Shown here piece by piece: positions 17,055 through 26,800 of a stretch of DNA of 64,000 bases. Position numbers and translations under genes: made by a program. Each line of letters opens with the position of its first letter. Position 1 is the first letter of the stretch. The notes under the pieces were generated by a model. It was not told the origin of the DNA and did no database searches. It saw only the letters and a list, made by a program, of their open reading frames with translations. Source of the DNA: Ignavibacteriae bacterium HGW-Ignavibacteriae-4 (GTDB lineage: Bacteria; Bacteroidota; Ignavibacteria; Kapaibacteriales; UBA2268); assembly GCA_002839765.1 (NCBI GenBank), contig PGYR01000002.1, positions 1-64,000 on the forward strand, given 5' to 3'.

Positions 17055-17073
17055 ACTATTATTGTATAATAGT
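17055..17073. promoter_or_regulatory. perfect 8-3-8 inverted repeat overlapping TATAAT
   Basis: ACTATTAT-TGT-ATAATAGT lies 65 bases upstream of the ATG at 17138 and contains a TATAAT hexamer at 17065-17070. It could be an operator over a promoter; no -35/-33 partner is clear. Confidence 0.3.
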
Positions 17074-17137
17074 ATGGAATTAAGTAATTTAGAACGTATA
17101 AAAAAAATACAGTTTTCAATAATTATTAGGAGTATTT

Positions 17138-20100
17138 ATGAAACATTCTCATACAAGTTTTAAAAACAAGGGCAAAATCATCAATTACCTTTTGGTCTTG
17201 ATGATATTTTTCAACTTCCCCAATATTACAGATGCACAGGAAAATCCGATTGTAAAAGTAGTTGTTTCTGCAAAAGAAGGCGATAAAAATCCATTTATTG
17301 AAGTTAAATATGTTTTACGTGAATCAACATTTATTCAAATTGACAGAATTGAAATAATTGATCAGGATCTTAATTTTTACGAATTGAAAGAAAAGGATAT
17401 AAGCGATGCTGACCTAGACGGTGATATCGGTTATACTGAAACTGCTAGTCCTTCCACAAAGACTTTCAATTGGTACTATGAGCCTACACTTACTGACAAT
17501 GATATATCAGGTAAATTAAATGTTAAGATATACCTTAGTGCAAAATCATCCCAACCTGCATCTATAAAGATTCATCTGGGTGATGTTATGCCACAATATG
17601 AAAATCAATCAGGCCCTGTTATCCTGAGAAATTCTGAGGGTCCTACTGATAATTATCAACCATATACAGGACTTTCACCGTTGGGAAATTGGCATAATAC
17701 TTTGCCAGATGCAGCTAAATTCTATGCAATTGGTTCAGTAACGGATTTCCCTGTTTACAGACATAGTTCAAGTAATTTTAATGGAAGGCCTACTTTGCCA
17801 AGTGGTTCTTCATTTTTTGCATTTAATGATGAAACAAAAACAAGACAGATATGGATAAACGCAGCAGCTGGTAAAATGCAGGGACTACCCGGGTCTCAAA
17901 AATTATGGGATTTCCAAATACATTATACCGGTGATGAAAAGTCAGGTACTGCAATTGTAGGTATAGCAAGCGACGGAAGTCCAGATTTAGCATCAACCTC
18001 AACAACTGAGGCCACACTGGAATTAGAATATTCTTCATCTGAAGCTGTGGCTTCAAATGAAATTGAAATAGATAAAAAACCTGCACTTAAGCTAATAGTA
18101 ACTGCGGATAAGGATTATATTGAAAAGCCGGTTGCCCCTAAAGATTCGATACTTTTAAATATAAAAGTAGATAAACCTGACGATAAAGGTGTTTTTAACC
18201 CCGCAGAAGGTGCAAAAGTATTCGTTAGAAATGAGGTAAATAAAGATAATAAATTTGTTGAACTAGGAGGGAAAACTGATGCAAATGGCGAGTTAGTGTA
18301 CTTATACATAATTCCTGATAATACTGAATTTGGTTTATACAGTATTCAAATTTATGCAGAAACTAATGATAGTGATGCACTTAAATCTAAAACAGTAAAA
18401 AGCGTAATAAAAGTTGCACCGGAGCCGGATTTAGAGATTACCTCTGATGAAGAATCATACAAAATATTGCAGGAAGAAACAGTTGAAATAGATCTTATAG
18501 TACGAAATAAAGACGGTGAAATAGTAGAAGGTGCAAGAGTCACTGTAATTAATCCTATTAATCAAGCTGGTTTTGAGGAATATCTTGGAAAAACAGATGC
18601 TGGTGGAAAATTATTATATAAATTTCCTATTCCAAAAGAAACAAAAGATTCAGCTTATGAATTTACTTTCTATGCAAATGAATCACTGGATGAATCTCAA
18701 AAATCTACGCCATTAAAAGTAAGAGTTATAGTTGGTAAAATACCAATTCTGTTGATTAACATAACTCCTAACACTGACTACAAGCTGAAACCCAATGAAT
18801 CGGAAAAAATTGATCTTACAATTACAGAAAACAAAGAGGGTGAAATAGTTCCAGTTAAAGATGCTCAAATATTTATACAAGACGGTTTGAATGGAGATAA
18901 GTCTTTCAGATTTTTGGGAGTAACAAATGCAAATGGAGTAAGGCCGTATGATATTCTGGTTCCCGAAGAAAAAGAAAAAGGTGAATATGAAGTAAAATTC
19001 TATGCTTCAAAGGATAAATACGTTGATTCTGAGAAATCTATTGTAAAAGTTGAAGTAAGTATTGACTCCTGCTGGAAACAAGGCGCTTTGGAGTTCTGTA
19101 CCAAAAGCGGATGGGAAGAGAAAGAAGGAGATCCAATTATAAAATCAAATGGAGAAGTTCTTATAAACAACTTGATATCTTTTAGCGGAACAATGGAAAT
19201 AAATAAAGAAACTCTGAAACTCAAAGCAAATGGTACTTTCTCAGTAAAAGACGTTCCACTTCCTGGAGGCGGTAAAGGGAGCATCACATTAATGAGTGGT
19301 AATCTGGTTGATATTGAACTATTAGGTGCAAATGGAAGTTTTACGAATTTATTGAATCAATCGCTTTCCGCGGCACCAAAAATATGCGGGGTGCAAGTTG
19401 AAAAAATAACAGATATTAAGTTGATAGGTGGTACAAATGCAACAGGTGTTGAAATCAGTGCATCAATTAAAATCCCGGGATTCGCTCCCGGATGTGATGA
19501 AGATGGTAAGAAACCGGTTGATACGGGCATAAAGGTAACTGGTTTAAAGATACAAAGAAATACAGGTATGTATTTTGATGGTTTTGAAGTTACTAATTTA
19601 TCTCCTGCACCAAAATTCTGCCTTAACAAATTAACTTATAACTACGATCAGAAAGCTGACAAACTTGATCTAGGAGCTGAATTCACTGTACCATTTATGA
19701 AAGTTGGTGCAGGTGCGTCATTCAGAAATGCAATGCTTGACAGTGTCGGATTCAAAGGTGAACTGGCAAAAGGAATACCAATTGGAAATACAGGAGTATG
19801 TATATTAGGTTTAGAAGGGAAAGCTCATGGACTTGCATTTCCACCACTTGAACTTACATTTGGCGGGACAGTAAATAACTGCCTTAACAAAGACCTGATG
19901 GAGATAACAGCAAGAGCAGGCTACAAAGCACCATCTACTATATATATCAATGGTGAGGCAAACTTTATGAAGTTGCCGAGTACTACTTATTGGCAAATAA
20001 CAGGTACTCCTGAAATTAGGTTTGACTATAATAATGCATTATTGAAATTGACCTCGCAACTAAAGTGTGGTACTTTTGACGGGAAAGCTTATGTGCTAAA

Positions 20101-21586
20101 TGGAGCATTCGACATGGGATACAAGGCAGATGAAGGTAAATTTACCGGAAGAGTAAATGGTAGTCTGACTTTGCCAGAACTAGCATTTAAAGGATTTCCT
20201 TATGATATTATCAAAGCAAGATTAAAGCTTCCTTATACAGCATCAATGAATGCTTTGATAAATATGTCAGAAAACACCCGTCATATATACACAGAATGCA
20301 ATTTTGCAGAACTTGGAAAATTTAATTTCCAGTTAGATTTGACAAAATCGAGCAACGACACAGAATTCTTTACTTATAACAAAGGTCAACAATATATACC
20401 ATCTATTGTTCCAATAGGTAAAATAAGCAATGATGGAAATTCAATACAAGCAGATATAGAAAAAAGCATCAACATACCCGCAAATTCGGAGTGGATGTAT
20501 GTTAGAATTAATAGCGAGGTACATGCTCCTGAAAGCAAATTGATAATGCCTGATGGAACTGAGTTGACCGGACCTGATGAAGATGCAAATGTATTGCACT
20601 TTAATTCTGAAGATGGCTTAACTTCATTCTGGTCAGTTGAAGCTCCAATGGAAGGAAAATGGAAGATAGTATTATTAGATGGTGATGTGAAGGATATTGT
20701 TGAAGTTTACTTAACAGAGAGCGATACTCCTTTTTCAGTTTCTGCTAAACAGGTAGATAATAAAGTTACATTATCGTGGAATACAGATTCTTTTGAATCG
20801 ACAGATAATATAGAATTCTATTTAGATGACAATGGTGATGGATTTGATGGTTATAAATTTGCTGAAGTTCGTGCTACTCAGGCAGAATATATATTCACAA
20901 TGGCAGATACTTTGGGTTACTGCAGCAACTACATATATGCTTATGTGCAATCAGTGGATGAAGAGTTGCTTGCTACCGGCTATGCCGACGCACCAGTAGT
21001 TAATGGGAAAAATTCATTACCTCCGCCACACGACATGACCGCGGTTTACTACACAACAGGAAAGCTGATGACAGTTGAGTGGATGCCGAATAACATGGAA
21101 AAAGTAGTAGGGTATTACGTTATTGTTACTGACAAAGATGGAAATGATTCCACATATGCTATAGTTTATGCAAATGACCATAAAGTTCAGTTCAATTTGG
21201 AAGATAATAAAGGCATAACTATAAGAATGGCAGCAATTGATGCAGACTACAGAAGCGGATGCCCATCAGCACCAATTGATATTGTTACTGATGTAGAAAC
21301 AGAACCTATAACAGGTTTGGTTTTCGATGAAAGTAGAATCGCAATTGTGCCTAATCCTGTTACTGATCAAACTAATATATCATTCAAGTTGAATAATAAC
21401 TCTTACGTAAGATTAGCAATATATGATATGTTTGGAAACCGTATAACAGTTCTTGCAGAAGGTTACTACCAATCAGGTGTAATAAATAGCAAGTGGAATT
21501 CACAAGGACTGGCTGCAGGTACTTATTTGGTAAAACTAGAAGCTGAGGACATTTACACAACTCAGAAGCTAATTCTAATCAAATAA
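17138..21586 (+). CDS. giant secreted T9SS cargo with three Ig-like repeats
   Basis: A 1482-residue exported protein. Signal-peptide segment at about 12-33. An N-terminal beta domain runs to about 300. Three related Ig-like repeats follow at about 310-410, 430-530 and 540-640, each with a GKTDANGEL- or GVTNANGV-type turn, like bacterial Big or macroglobulin MG2 modules. A large domain of about 640-1180, with scattered Cys, matches nothing I know. Fibronectin-like parts precede a T9SS tail (VPNPVTDQTNISF ... GTYLVKLEAED ... LILIK). AGGAG sits seven bases before the ATG. It stands alone after the tRNA and ends in a strong terminator. Surface anchoring inferred; substrate or partner unknown. Confidence 0.85.
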   Translation: MKHSHTSFKNKGKIINYLLVLMIFFNFPNITDAQENPIVKVVVSAKEGDKNPFIEVKYVLRESTFIQIDRIEIIDQDLNFYELKEKDISDADLDGDIGYTETASPSTKTFNWYYEPTLTDNDISGKLNVKIYLSAKSSQPASIKIHLGDVMPQYENQSGPVILRNSEGPTDNYQPYTGLSPLGNWHNTLPDAAKFYAIGSVTDFPVYRHSSSNFNGRPTLPSGSSFFAFNDETKTRQIWINAAAGKMQGLPGSQKLWDFQIHYTGDEKSGTAIVGIASDGSPDLASTSTTEATLELEYSSSEAVASNEIEIDKKPALKLIVTADKDYIEKPVAPKDSILLNIKVDKPDDKGVFNPAEGAKVFVRNEVNKDNKFVELGGKTDANGELVYLYIIPDNTEFGLYSIQIYAETNDSDALKSKTVKSVIKVAPEPDLEITSDEESYKILQEETVEIDLIVRNKDGEIVEGARVTVINPINQAGFEEYLGKTDAGGKLLYKFPIPKETKDSAYEFTFYANESLDESQKSTPLKVRVIVGKIPILLINITPNTDYKLKPNESEKIDLTITENKEGEIVPVKDAQIFIQDGLNGDKSFRFLGVTNANGVRPYDILVPEEKEKGEYEVKFYASKDKYVDSEKSIVKVEVSIDSCWKQGALEFCTKSGWEEKEGDPIIKSNGEVLINNLISFSGTMEINKETLKLKANGTFSVKDVPLPGGGKGSITLMSGNLVDIELLGANGSFTNLLNQSLSAAPKICGVQVEKITDIKLIGGTNATGVEISASIKIPGFAPGCDEDGKKPVDTGIKVTGLKIQRNTGMYFDGFEVTNLSPAPKFCLNKLTYNYDQKADKLDLGAEFTVPFMKVGAGASFRNAMLDSVGFKGELAKGIPIGNTGVCILGLEGKAHGLAFPPLELTFGGTVNNCLNKDLMEITARAGYKAPSTIYINGEANFMKLPSTTYWQITGTPEIRFDYNNALLKLTSQLKCGTFDGKAYVLNGAFDMGYKADEGKFTGRVNGSLTLPELAFKGFPYDIIKARLKLPYTASMNALINMSENTRHIYTECNFAELGKFNFQLDLTKSSNDTEFFTYNKGQQYIPSIVPIGKISNDGNSIQADIEKSINIPANSEWMYVRINSEVHAPESKLIMPDGTELTGPDEDANVLHFNSEDGLTSFWSVEAPMEGKWKIVLLDGDVKDIVEVYLTESDTPFSVSAKQVDNKVTLSWNTDSFESTDNIEFYLDDNGDGFDGYKFAEVRATQAEYIFTMADTLGYCSNYIYAYVQSVDEELLATGYADAPVVNGKNSLPPPHDMTAVYYTTGKLMTVEWMPNNMEKVVGYYVIVTDKDGNDSTYAIVYANDHKVQFNLEDNKGITIRMAAIDADYRSGCPSAPIDIVTDVETEPITGLVFDESRIAIVPNPVTDQTNISFKLNNNSYVRLAIYDMFGNRITVLAEGYYQSGVINSKWNSQGLAAGTYLVKLEAEDIYTTQKLILIK

Positions 21587-21610
21587 TCAACTGATTACTA
21601 CTAAAATACA

Positions 21611-21648
21611 AATCCCGATATTTGTAGAAAGTATCGGGATTTTTTTAT
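21611..21648 (+). terminator. rho-independent terminator of the 1482-aa gene
   Basis: AATCCCGATA / TATCGGGATT, a 10-base-pair stem with an 11-base loop, followed by TTTTTT, 24 bases past the stop. Confidence 0.85.
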
Positions 21649-21730
21649 TTAGTTTCGAACGAGGGGGAGTTGTCTTCTTTTTTCGGCATTTATTTATGAA
21701 AATAATTCACATAAATATTCATTATGCTGA

Positions 21731-21791
21731 AATTCCCCTTTTTTTAAAAAGGGGTGGCAGACAACGCACCAGCGTTGACTGACGGGGTATT
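21731..21791 (+). repeat. interspersed repeat, forward arm of an inverted pair
   Basis: ATTCCCC, a T/A-rich stretch, AGGGGTGGCAG, a short CAACGC/GCGTTG stem and GACGGGGTATT. The same order of elements occurs inverted at 21874-21939. Both lie in the 490-base gap after the 1482-aa gene, which has no other feature but its terminator. Confidence 0.6.
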
Positions 21792-21873
21792 TACATATCT
21801 ACGGAATTTGTTATTATCTGATTCTTCAGACTAATTGTATACTTTTTTCTCTATATGGTCTTTCTGCTTTTTT

Positions 21874-21939
21874 GAACACCCCGTCTCACGCCTTTGGCGT
21901 GATCCACCCCTCTTTCGCGTTGCTTAAAGAGGGGAATAT
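21874..21939 (-). repeat. interspersed repeat, reverse arm of an inverted pair
   Basis: On the minus strand: ATTCCCCTCTTTAAGCAACG, AGAGGGGTGG, the palindrome ACGCC-AAA-GGCGT, then GACGGGGTGTT. It is the same element family as 21731-21791, with a different hairpin core. Confidence 0.6.
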
Positions 21940-22079
21940 CACCGCTGATAACTTATCATATAAATAAACAGATAACCAATAGGGATTGTTGATATATATA
22001 AAAATTTCTTCAGTATAGATTTATTTAATTTCATTGTAATACTTTTTACTTTAATGCTTTTTCTAATAATATCCGATAC

Positions 22080-22691
22080 TTAGCGCTTTATTAATTCATC
22101 CTTAATTGCAGGAATTTCAATTATTTGTAACCTTTTATTATCATTACCAACTCTATTGGTATCTTTTTTTATATCATTTACAACTTCGAATAATATTTTT
22201 CTTATGTTTTTATCATATTCTTCAGAAAAGGAAGTGAATTTATCTTTTTCTTGAATACCAGGAGGCCAACTGAACATAAACGATGTTGGAGTTAAATAAA
22301 AGTAAAAGAAGTCACGTATAAAATCGTTATCTTTTTCTTTTAAAATGTTAATTATTTCAATATTGTTCTCACTAACAAATGAGCTTACTTTGTTAGCAAA
22401 CATATTCTGTCCATCATATGCCCAAAAGCTATTGACTCTTCTCGCACCAGACTGTGCAAATTTCTCAACAATTGACTCGACGCTTATACAAGATCCGTTA
22501 AAAATGCTATCAATATACATACTAGAGTTTATATAATCCTCAGATTCAGCGTAATGTCCATAGATATCAAGAGGAAGTTCATCAAAATAATTTTTAACTT
22601 CATTACAGCTTATCAACGACGCACTAACATTGAAAGAGTAAATAAAGAAAAATAGTGTTGTCATAATTTTACTTAATTGCAGGAATTTCAT
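22080..22691 (-). CDS. exported protein of unknown family, tandem copy B
   Basis: A 203-residue protein with signal peptide (MKFLQLSKIMTTLFFFIYSFNVSA) and a mature region with two early Cys residues (LISCNEVKN, FNGSCISVES). I recognise no family. It is the second copy of a 571-base tandem duplication. Its first 23 bases lie inside the end of copy A in another frame, so this DNA codes both the signal start MKFLQLSK and the tail EIPAIK. Its own end reads past the repeat into DELIKR before stopping. Copies diverge mostly in the middle (about 88-150). Function unknown. Confidence 0.75.
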   Translation of the reverse strand: MKFLQLSKIMTTLFFFIYSFNVSASLISCNEVKNYFDELPLDIYGHYAESEDYINSSMYIDSIFNGSCISVESIVEKFAQSGARRVNSFWAYDGQNMFANKVSSFVSENNIEIINILKEKDNDFIRDFFYFYLTPTSFMFSWPPGIQEKDKFTSFSEEYDKNIRKILFEVVNDIKKDTNRVGNDNKRLQIIEIPAIKDELIKR

Positions 22692-23260
22692 TTATTTGTA
22701 ACCTTTTATTATCATTACCAACTCTATTGGTATCTTTTTTTATATCACTTACAACCTCGAATAAAATTTTTCTTAAGTTTTTATCATATTTTTCAGGGAA
22801 CTCCGGAAATTTATCTTTTTCTTGAATACCTGGAGGCCATCCTTCAAAAAATTTCATTGGAGTTTTAATAAAATAAAAGAAGTTATATATAAAATCTCTA
22901 TCTTTTTCTTTTAAAATATTGATTATTTCAATATTATTCTTTTCAACAAACAAAGTTAATTTGATATCAAACATATTCTGTTCATAAGTTGGCTCAAAGC
23001 TATTGTATCTTCTTGCACCCGATTGAGCAAATTTCTCAACAATTGACTCGACGCTTACACAAGATCCATTAAAAATGCTATCAATATACATACTATAGTT
23101 TGTATAATCCTCAGATTCAGCGTAATGTCCATAGATATCAAGAGGAAGTTCATCAAAATAATTTTTAACTTCATCACAGCTTATCAACTTCGCACTAACA
23201 TTGGATGAAAACATAAAACAAAATAGTATTGTGATAATTTTACTTAATTGCAGGAATTTC
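22101..23260. repeat. 571-base tandem duplication bounded by three 18-base repeats
   Basis: CTTAATTGCAGGAATTTC occurs at 22101, 22672 and 23243, exactly 571 bases apart each time. The DNA between the first and second and between the second and third is clearly homologous along its whole length. Because 571 is not a multiple of three, the repeat is read in one frame at gene starts and another at gene ends. Confidence 0.85.
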
Positions 23261-23262
23261 AT
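22669..23262 (-). CDS. exported protein of unknown family, tandem copy A
   Basis: A 197-residue paralogue of the downstream gene, with the same signal peptide type (MKFLQLSKIITILFCFMFSSNVSA) and conserved core LDIYGHYAESEDY, VEKFAQSGAR and WPPGIQEKDKF. It overlaps the next gene by 23 bases at its 3' end and stops at the repeat junction. It starts five bases after the lipoprotein gene ends, so the three genes are probably one transcript. Small exported proteins kept as divergent tandem copies can be immunity or inhibitor proteins, but nothing here proves that. Confidence 0.75.
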   Translation of the reverse strand: MKFLQLSKIITILFCFMFSSNVSAKLISCDEVKNYFDELPLDIYGHYAESEDYTNYSMYIDSIFNGSCVSVESIVEKFAQSGARRYNSFEPTYEQNMFDIKLTLFVEKNNIEIINILKEKDRDFIYNFFYFIKTPMKFFEGWPPGIQEKDKFPEFPEKYDKNLRKILFEVVSDIKKDTNRVGNDNKRLQINEIPAIK

Positions 23263-23267
23263 TTATT

Positions 23268-23738
23268 CTATCGTTTATTATAATAAGGGTTTTTTTTACC
23301 GACATAAAAATCAGGTGGTGAAGTTCTAAAAGAAAAGGATAAATCTATTTTTCCATCATTTTCTTTTGCACGTATTACACAATATTCTGTAGAACGAATA
23401 TCTTTAAATATTAGGTTTGTTAAATTACTAACTTCAATAATAACATCATTATAAATTGCTGTTTTAACATCGATTACTTTCAGAACTATATTTTTGTTTG
23501 TTTTTCCATTTTTAATTATATCATTTTCTATAACAGAGTCTTTATTATTTACTTTATTTTTTATTCTTATTTTTGCTTCTAAATCCAGCTTTTCGAAATC
23601 AACAAAATAAAAATTTATTTCTTCTATTCTTTTTCCATCAATTGACTCGCAAATCTCTATGTTGCCAACCTTATTACTTGTATTTGAACAAGATTGAAAA
23701 GACAGAATGAGTGACAATATTAATAATTTCTTTATCAT
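23268..23738 (-). CDS. putative lipoprotein
   Basis: A 156-residue protein whose N-terminus (MIKKLLILSLILSFQSC) is a lipoprotein signal with Cys17 as the likely lipidated residue. The mature part is Lys/Asn/Ile-rich and of no family I recognise. It lies directly upstream of the tandem exported pair and downstream of the 1232-residue cargo, in the same orientation, with 120 bases to that gene. Predicted to sit in the envelope; role unknown. Confidence 0.68.
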   Translation of the reverse strand: MIKKLLILSLILSFQSCSNTSNKVGNIEICESIDGKRIEEINFYFVDFEKLDLEAKIRIKNKVNNKDSVIENDIIKNGKTNKNIVLKVIDVKTAIYNDVIIEVSNLTNLIFKDIRSTEYCVIRAKENDGKIDLSFSFRTSPPDFYVGKKNPYYNKR

Positions 23739-23858
23739 TTCATTTATTTATCCTTTTTCTTATTTCTAGAATTTCTTTCATAATTATCTTGCCCTTAAGG
23801 CTCTTTGCAATGAAATTAACAAATCTCTTCTTATTTCAATTTATACCATTTTACTCTC

Positions 23859-26800
23859 TTACTTCACTATCACCAAGCGAGTGTAATATATAATCTCTCC
23901 TGATTGCAAAACCACAGAATAGTTACCAGAACCAAAATCATTGGCATCAAATTCTATTAAATGCGTTCCTTCAGTTAGATTCTTGCTTATATTTTTTATC
24001 TCATTGCCGAGAATATCAAATATCGTGATATTTACAACTCTTTCCTCTTTCAAGTATAACTCAAAGTAGCCAGTATTATTCACCGGGTTTGGTCTGATGT
24101 TTAATACAACATTGGAGACGTCAACTAATCTCTTTTCAAATGCGCAACACTCAGCTATTAGCTTCCCGTCTCTTGCATTTACTCTTGAATAACCATCAGC
24201 AAAATTGTCTATTTGTAAATCAAGCGGTGTCTCGAAATCGTCACCAAGCAGTACTTCAGCATTCAGTACAGCCAGTAGTCCTTCTTGGTTAAGATTACCA
24301 TTAGAAGTAACATTTATATGATCTGGGAATATAGTCAGAGTTTCATTCCCTGCTATATAGCCTTCATTTACTGGTGTGTTGTTAAACCGTGCAATTCTAA
24401 AGTTGTGATATATTGAAAATTCAATACTTGTCTTATTAGCATCATTCATCAACTGAGCAATATCCTGTGTGGTAAGCCTTGTCCCTTCTTTCGGAGTTAT
24501 TCTGACTGGAATATCAACATTCGTTCCAACAATACCGGTTACACTCTGCACAGAAATATCAGCACAGATAATGCCTCTACCTCTTATCAGAAGTGTATCA
24601 GGCCCTGCCAGCCAGTCTCCATTACTTTCAAAATAAATTTTCTTTTCAAAATCTCCAATTTGTTGCGGGGTGAAGTTAATAGCAACATCTTTGCTACTAT
24701 CCACTTCTATTGTAATTGGTAATCCAGCATTTACATTTATATTCCCTGCACCTGTTTCTGATACAGATAATACATCCAAATCACCATTTCCAAAGTTCCT
24801 AATAACTGCTGTGGTGTCTATAGACTCTCCAATACAAACGTCACCGAGAAAGATAGAGTTTTCTCTAATGTTTATAACGGGTCTGAATCCGCGGCCTGTG
24901 AGATCAGTATTCTCCGGCTCTTCACATATTGCTTTATCGTTCATAACATAGTCAAGAAATGCTGACCTGTTTTCTATATCTTGTGGATCAAATTGGATAT
25001 CAAATACCTGATTCTCTCCCGGAGAGAGATATATAGGATAAGTAACTCCAGCCGGCAGATTAACTGTATAATCATTCGGATGTACTCCTCTGATTCTTAT
25101 ATTATCTATCTCTACACCTGCTGATCCTGTTGAAGTAACAACCGCCTGCAATGTAGAAGAATTTCCTATTCTTACATCACCAAAACCTTTTGTCAACTCA
25201 GTAACTAATGAACGTGTTGCCACAACAGCGCTAATATTTCTGGTAATCTCAAATCCAGTAGTAGTTCTAATTGTAACAGTACCGGTGTAGGTTCCTTCAT
25301 TGGTAAATTCGGCAACTATATTAGCATTAGCACTACCATTAGATGGTATGGTGAATTTTACAGGATTTACTGTAAACGCATTACTGGTTGATGTAATGAA
25401 AACCGTATCTATATCCACAACACAAGCTGTTGGATTATCCAATTTAAGACTGAAAGGATATTTTGTACCCGGACATATAGTATCAAAAGCTACTTCAGTT
25501 TGCTGTATCTCAAATATCGGCAAATCGCCTCTGCCAATTACAACAAGAGTATCAAATCCGGGGGCAGACGGGCTTTCTATTACCAACAGAGTGGTATCCC
25601 AGCCCTGAGTGTTTGGAATGAACTGAATCAAAGCCCTGCCTATGGAGCCATCATCTGCTTTTGGTATTACCAAAGGATAATCGGTAGCATTTGCAAGTGA
25701 AAACTGATTCAAGAAATTTCTGTAAAAATTATAATCACGAATTGTTACATCACAACCTCCGCGGTTGAGTATAGCCCATTCGAATGTAGCAGTATCTCCA
25801 ATACATACAGCTCCCAGATCAAGTGTGTCTTTTTTATCAGCAAAGTAAAATTCTTCGCTTTTACCCGTGCCTGATATAACTGATGTATCTCTAACGATTA
25901 AAGTGTCACCACCGGGGAAACCGTCAAAATCTCTTATTTCCACTATCAGGTTTACCTGATAATTACCTAAAGCTCCGGGCTGGAAATGTATGTCAAGTGG
26001 TGTTGCAATATTGGGCTGTAATGTTCCCGGTAAAGTTTGTGCGATTTTGAAATAGTTTATATCAGGAGTATTCCCCTCTATATAAATATCTACAACATCA
26101 CGGCATCTAACATCTTTTAGAAATACACGGGCTGACATTGTATCCGCTGTTGACGGACAAACAAAACCGAAATCCATATCAGGTATAGAGTCTCTGCTAA
26201 GAATTCCCGGTACTGTGATGCATAACTCATCTATTGCAAGCGTATCATTTGCATTACCCATTAGTCTTATCGGCACTTTCAAATCAGCTGTGTATAATCG
26301 CGGATCTGCATAAAATGAGGCAACTCCTACAGCAGAAGTATTTTCCACGAGCATATTAGGTGTAATACTGTTTGAAGTCGCAACTGTATATAGTCCTGAA
26401 GGAAGAGCGTCTATTTCTATTCTTACATTATTGAAAGTGTTGTCTTTTGTGTTTGTAATTATGAATAAAACATCTAAAGTGTCCGGGTAATAAGAGTGGT
26501 AATTCGGGTCATTACAATCTGTCTGATGCAATGTATCAAACGGAACGCATCCATCTGGTCTTGCATAGAAAATACCGTCACCTGCACCTCCTGACGGCCC
26601 ACCACCAGTTGTTGAACCTGCATCGATTACTTCAAGAGAGTCAACTATACCAATTTCAGTTGAAGCAAGGACTTTCTTCTGCCCGGCTCCTACGGATTCC
26701 TCATCCCATATTAATAATACGGCACTATCTGTATAAGTAAGAGTGTTATCAGCATTTCGATCTTTCCATAAGAATTTTCCAAGACCTTTCAGTGTATTCT

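Noticed and set aside
22101-23260. CRISPR-like array from three evenly spaced repeats
   Set aside because: The 18-base repeats are 571 bases apart and the intervening DNA is homologous coding sequence, i.e. a tandem duplication.
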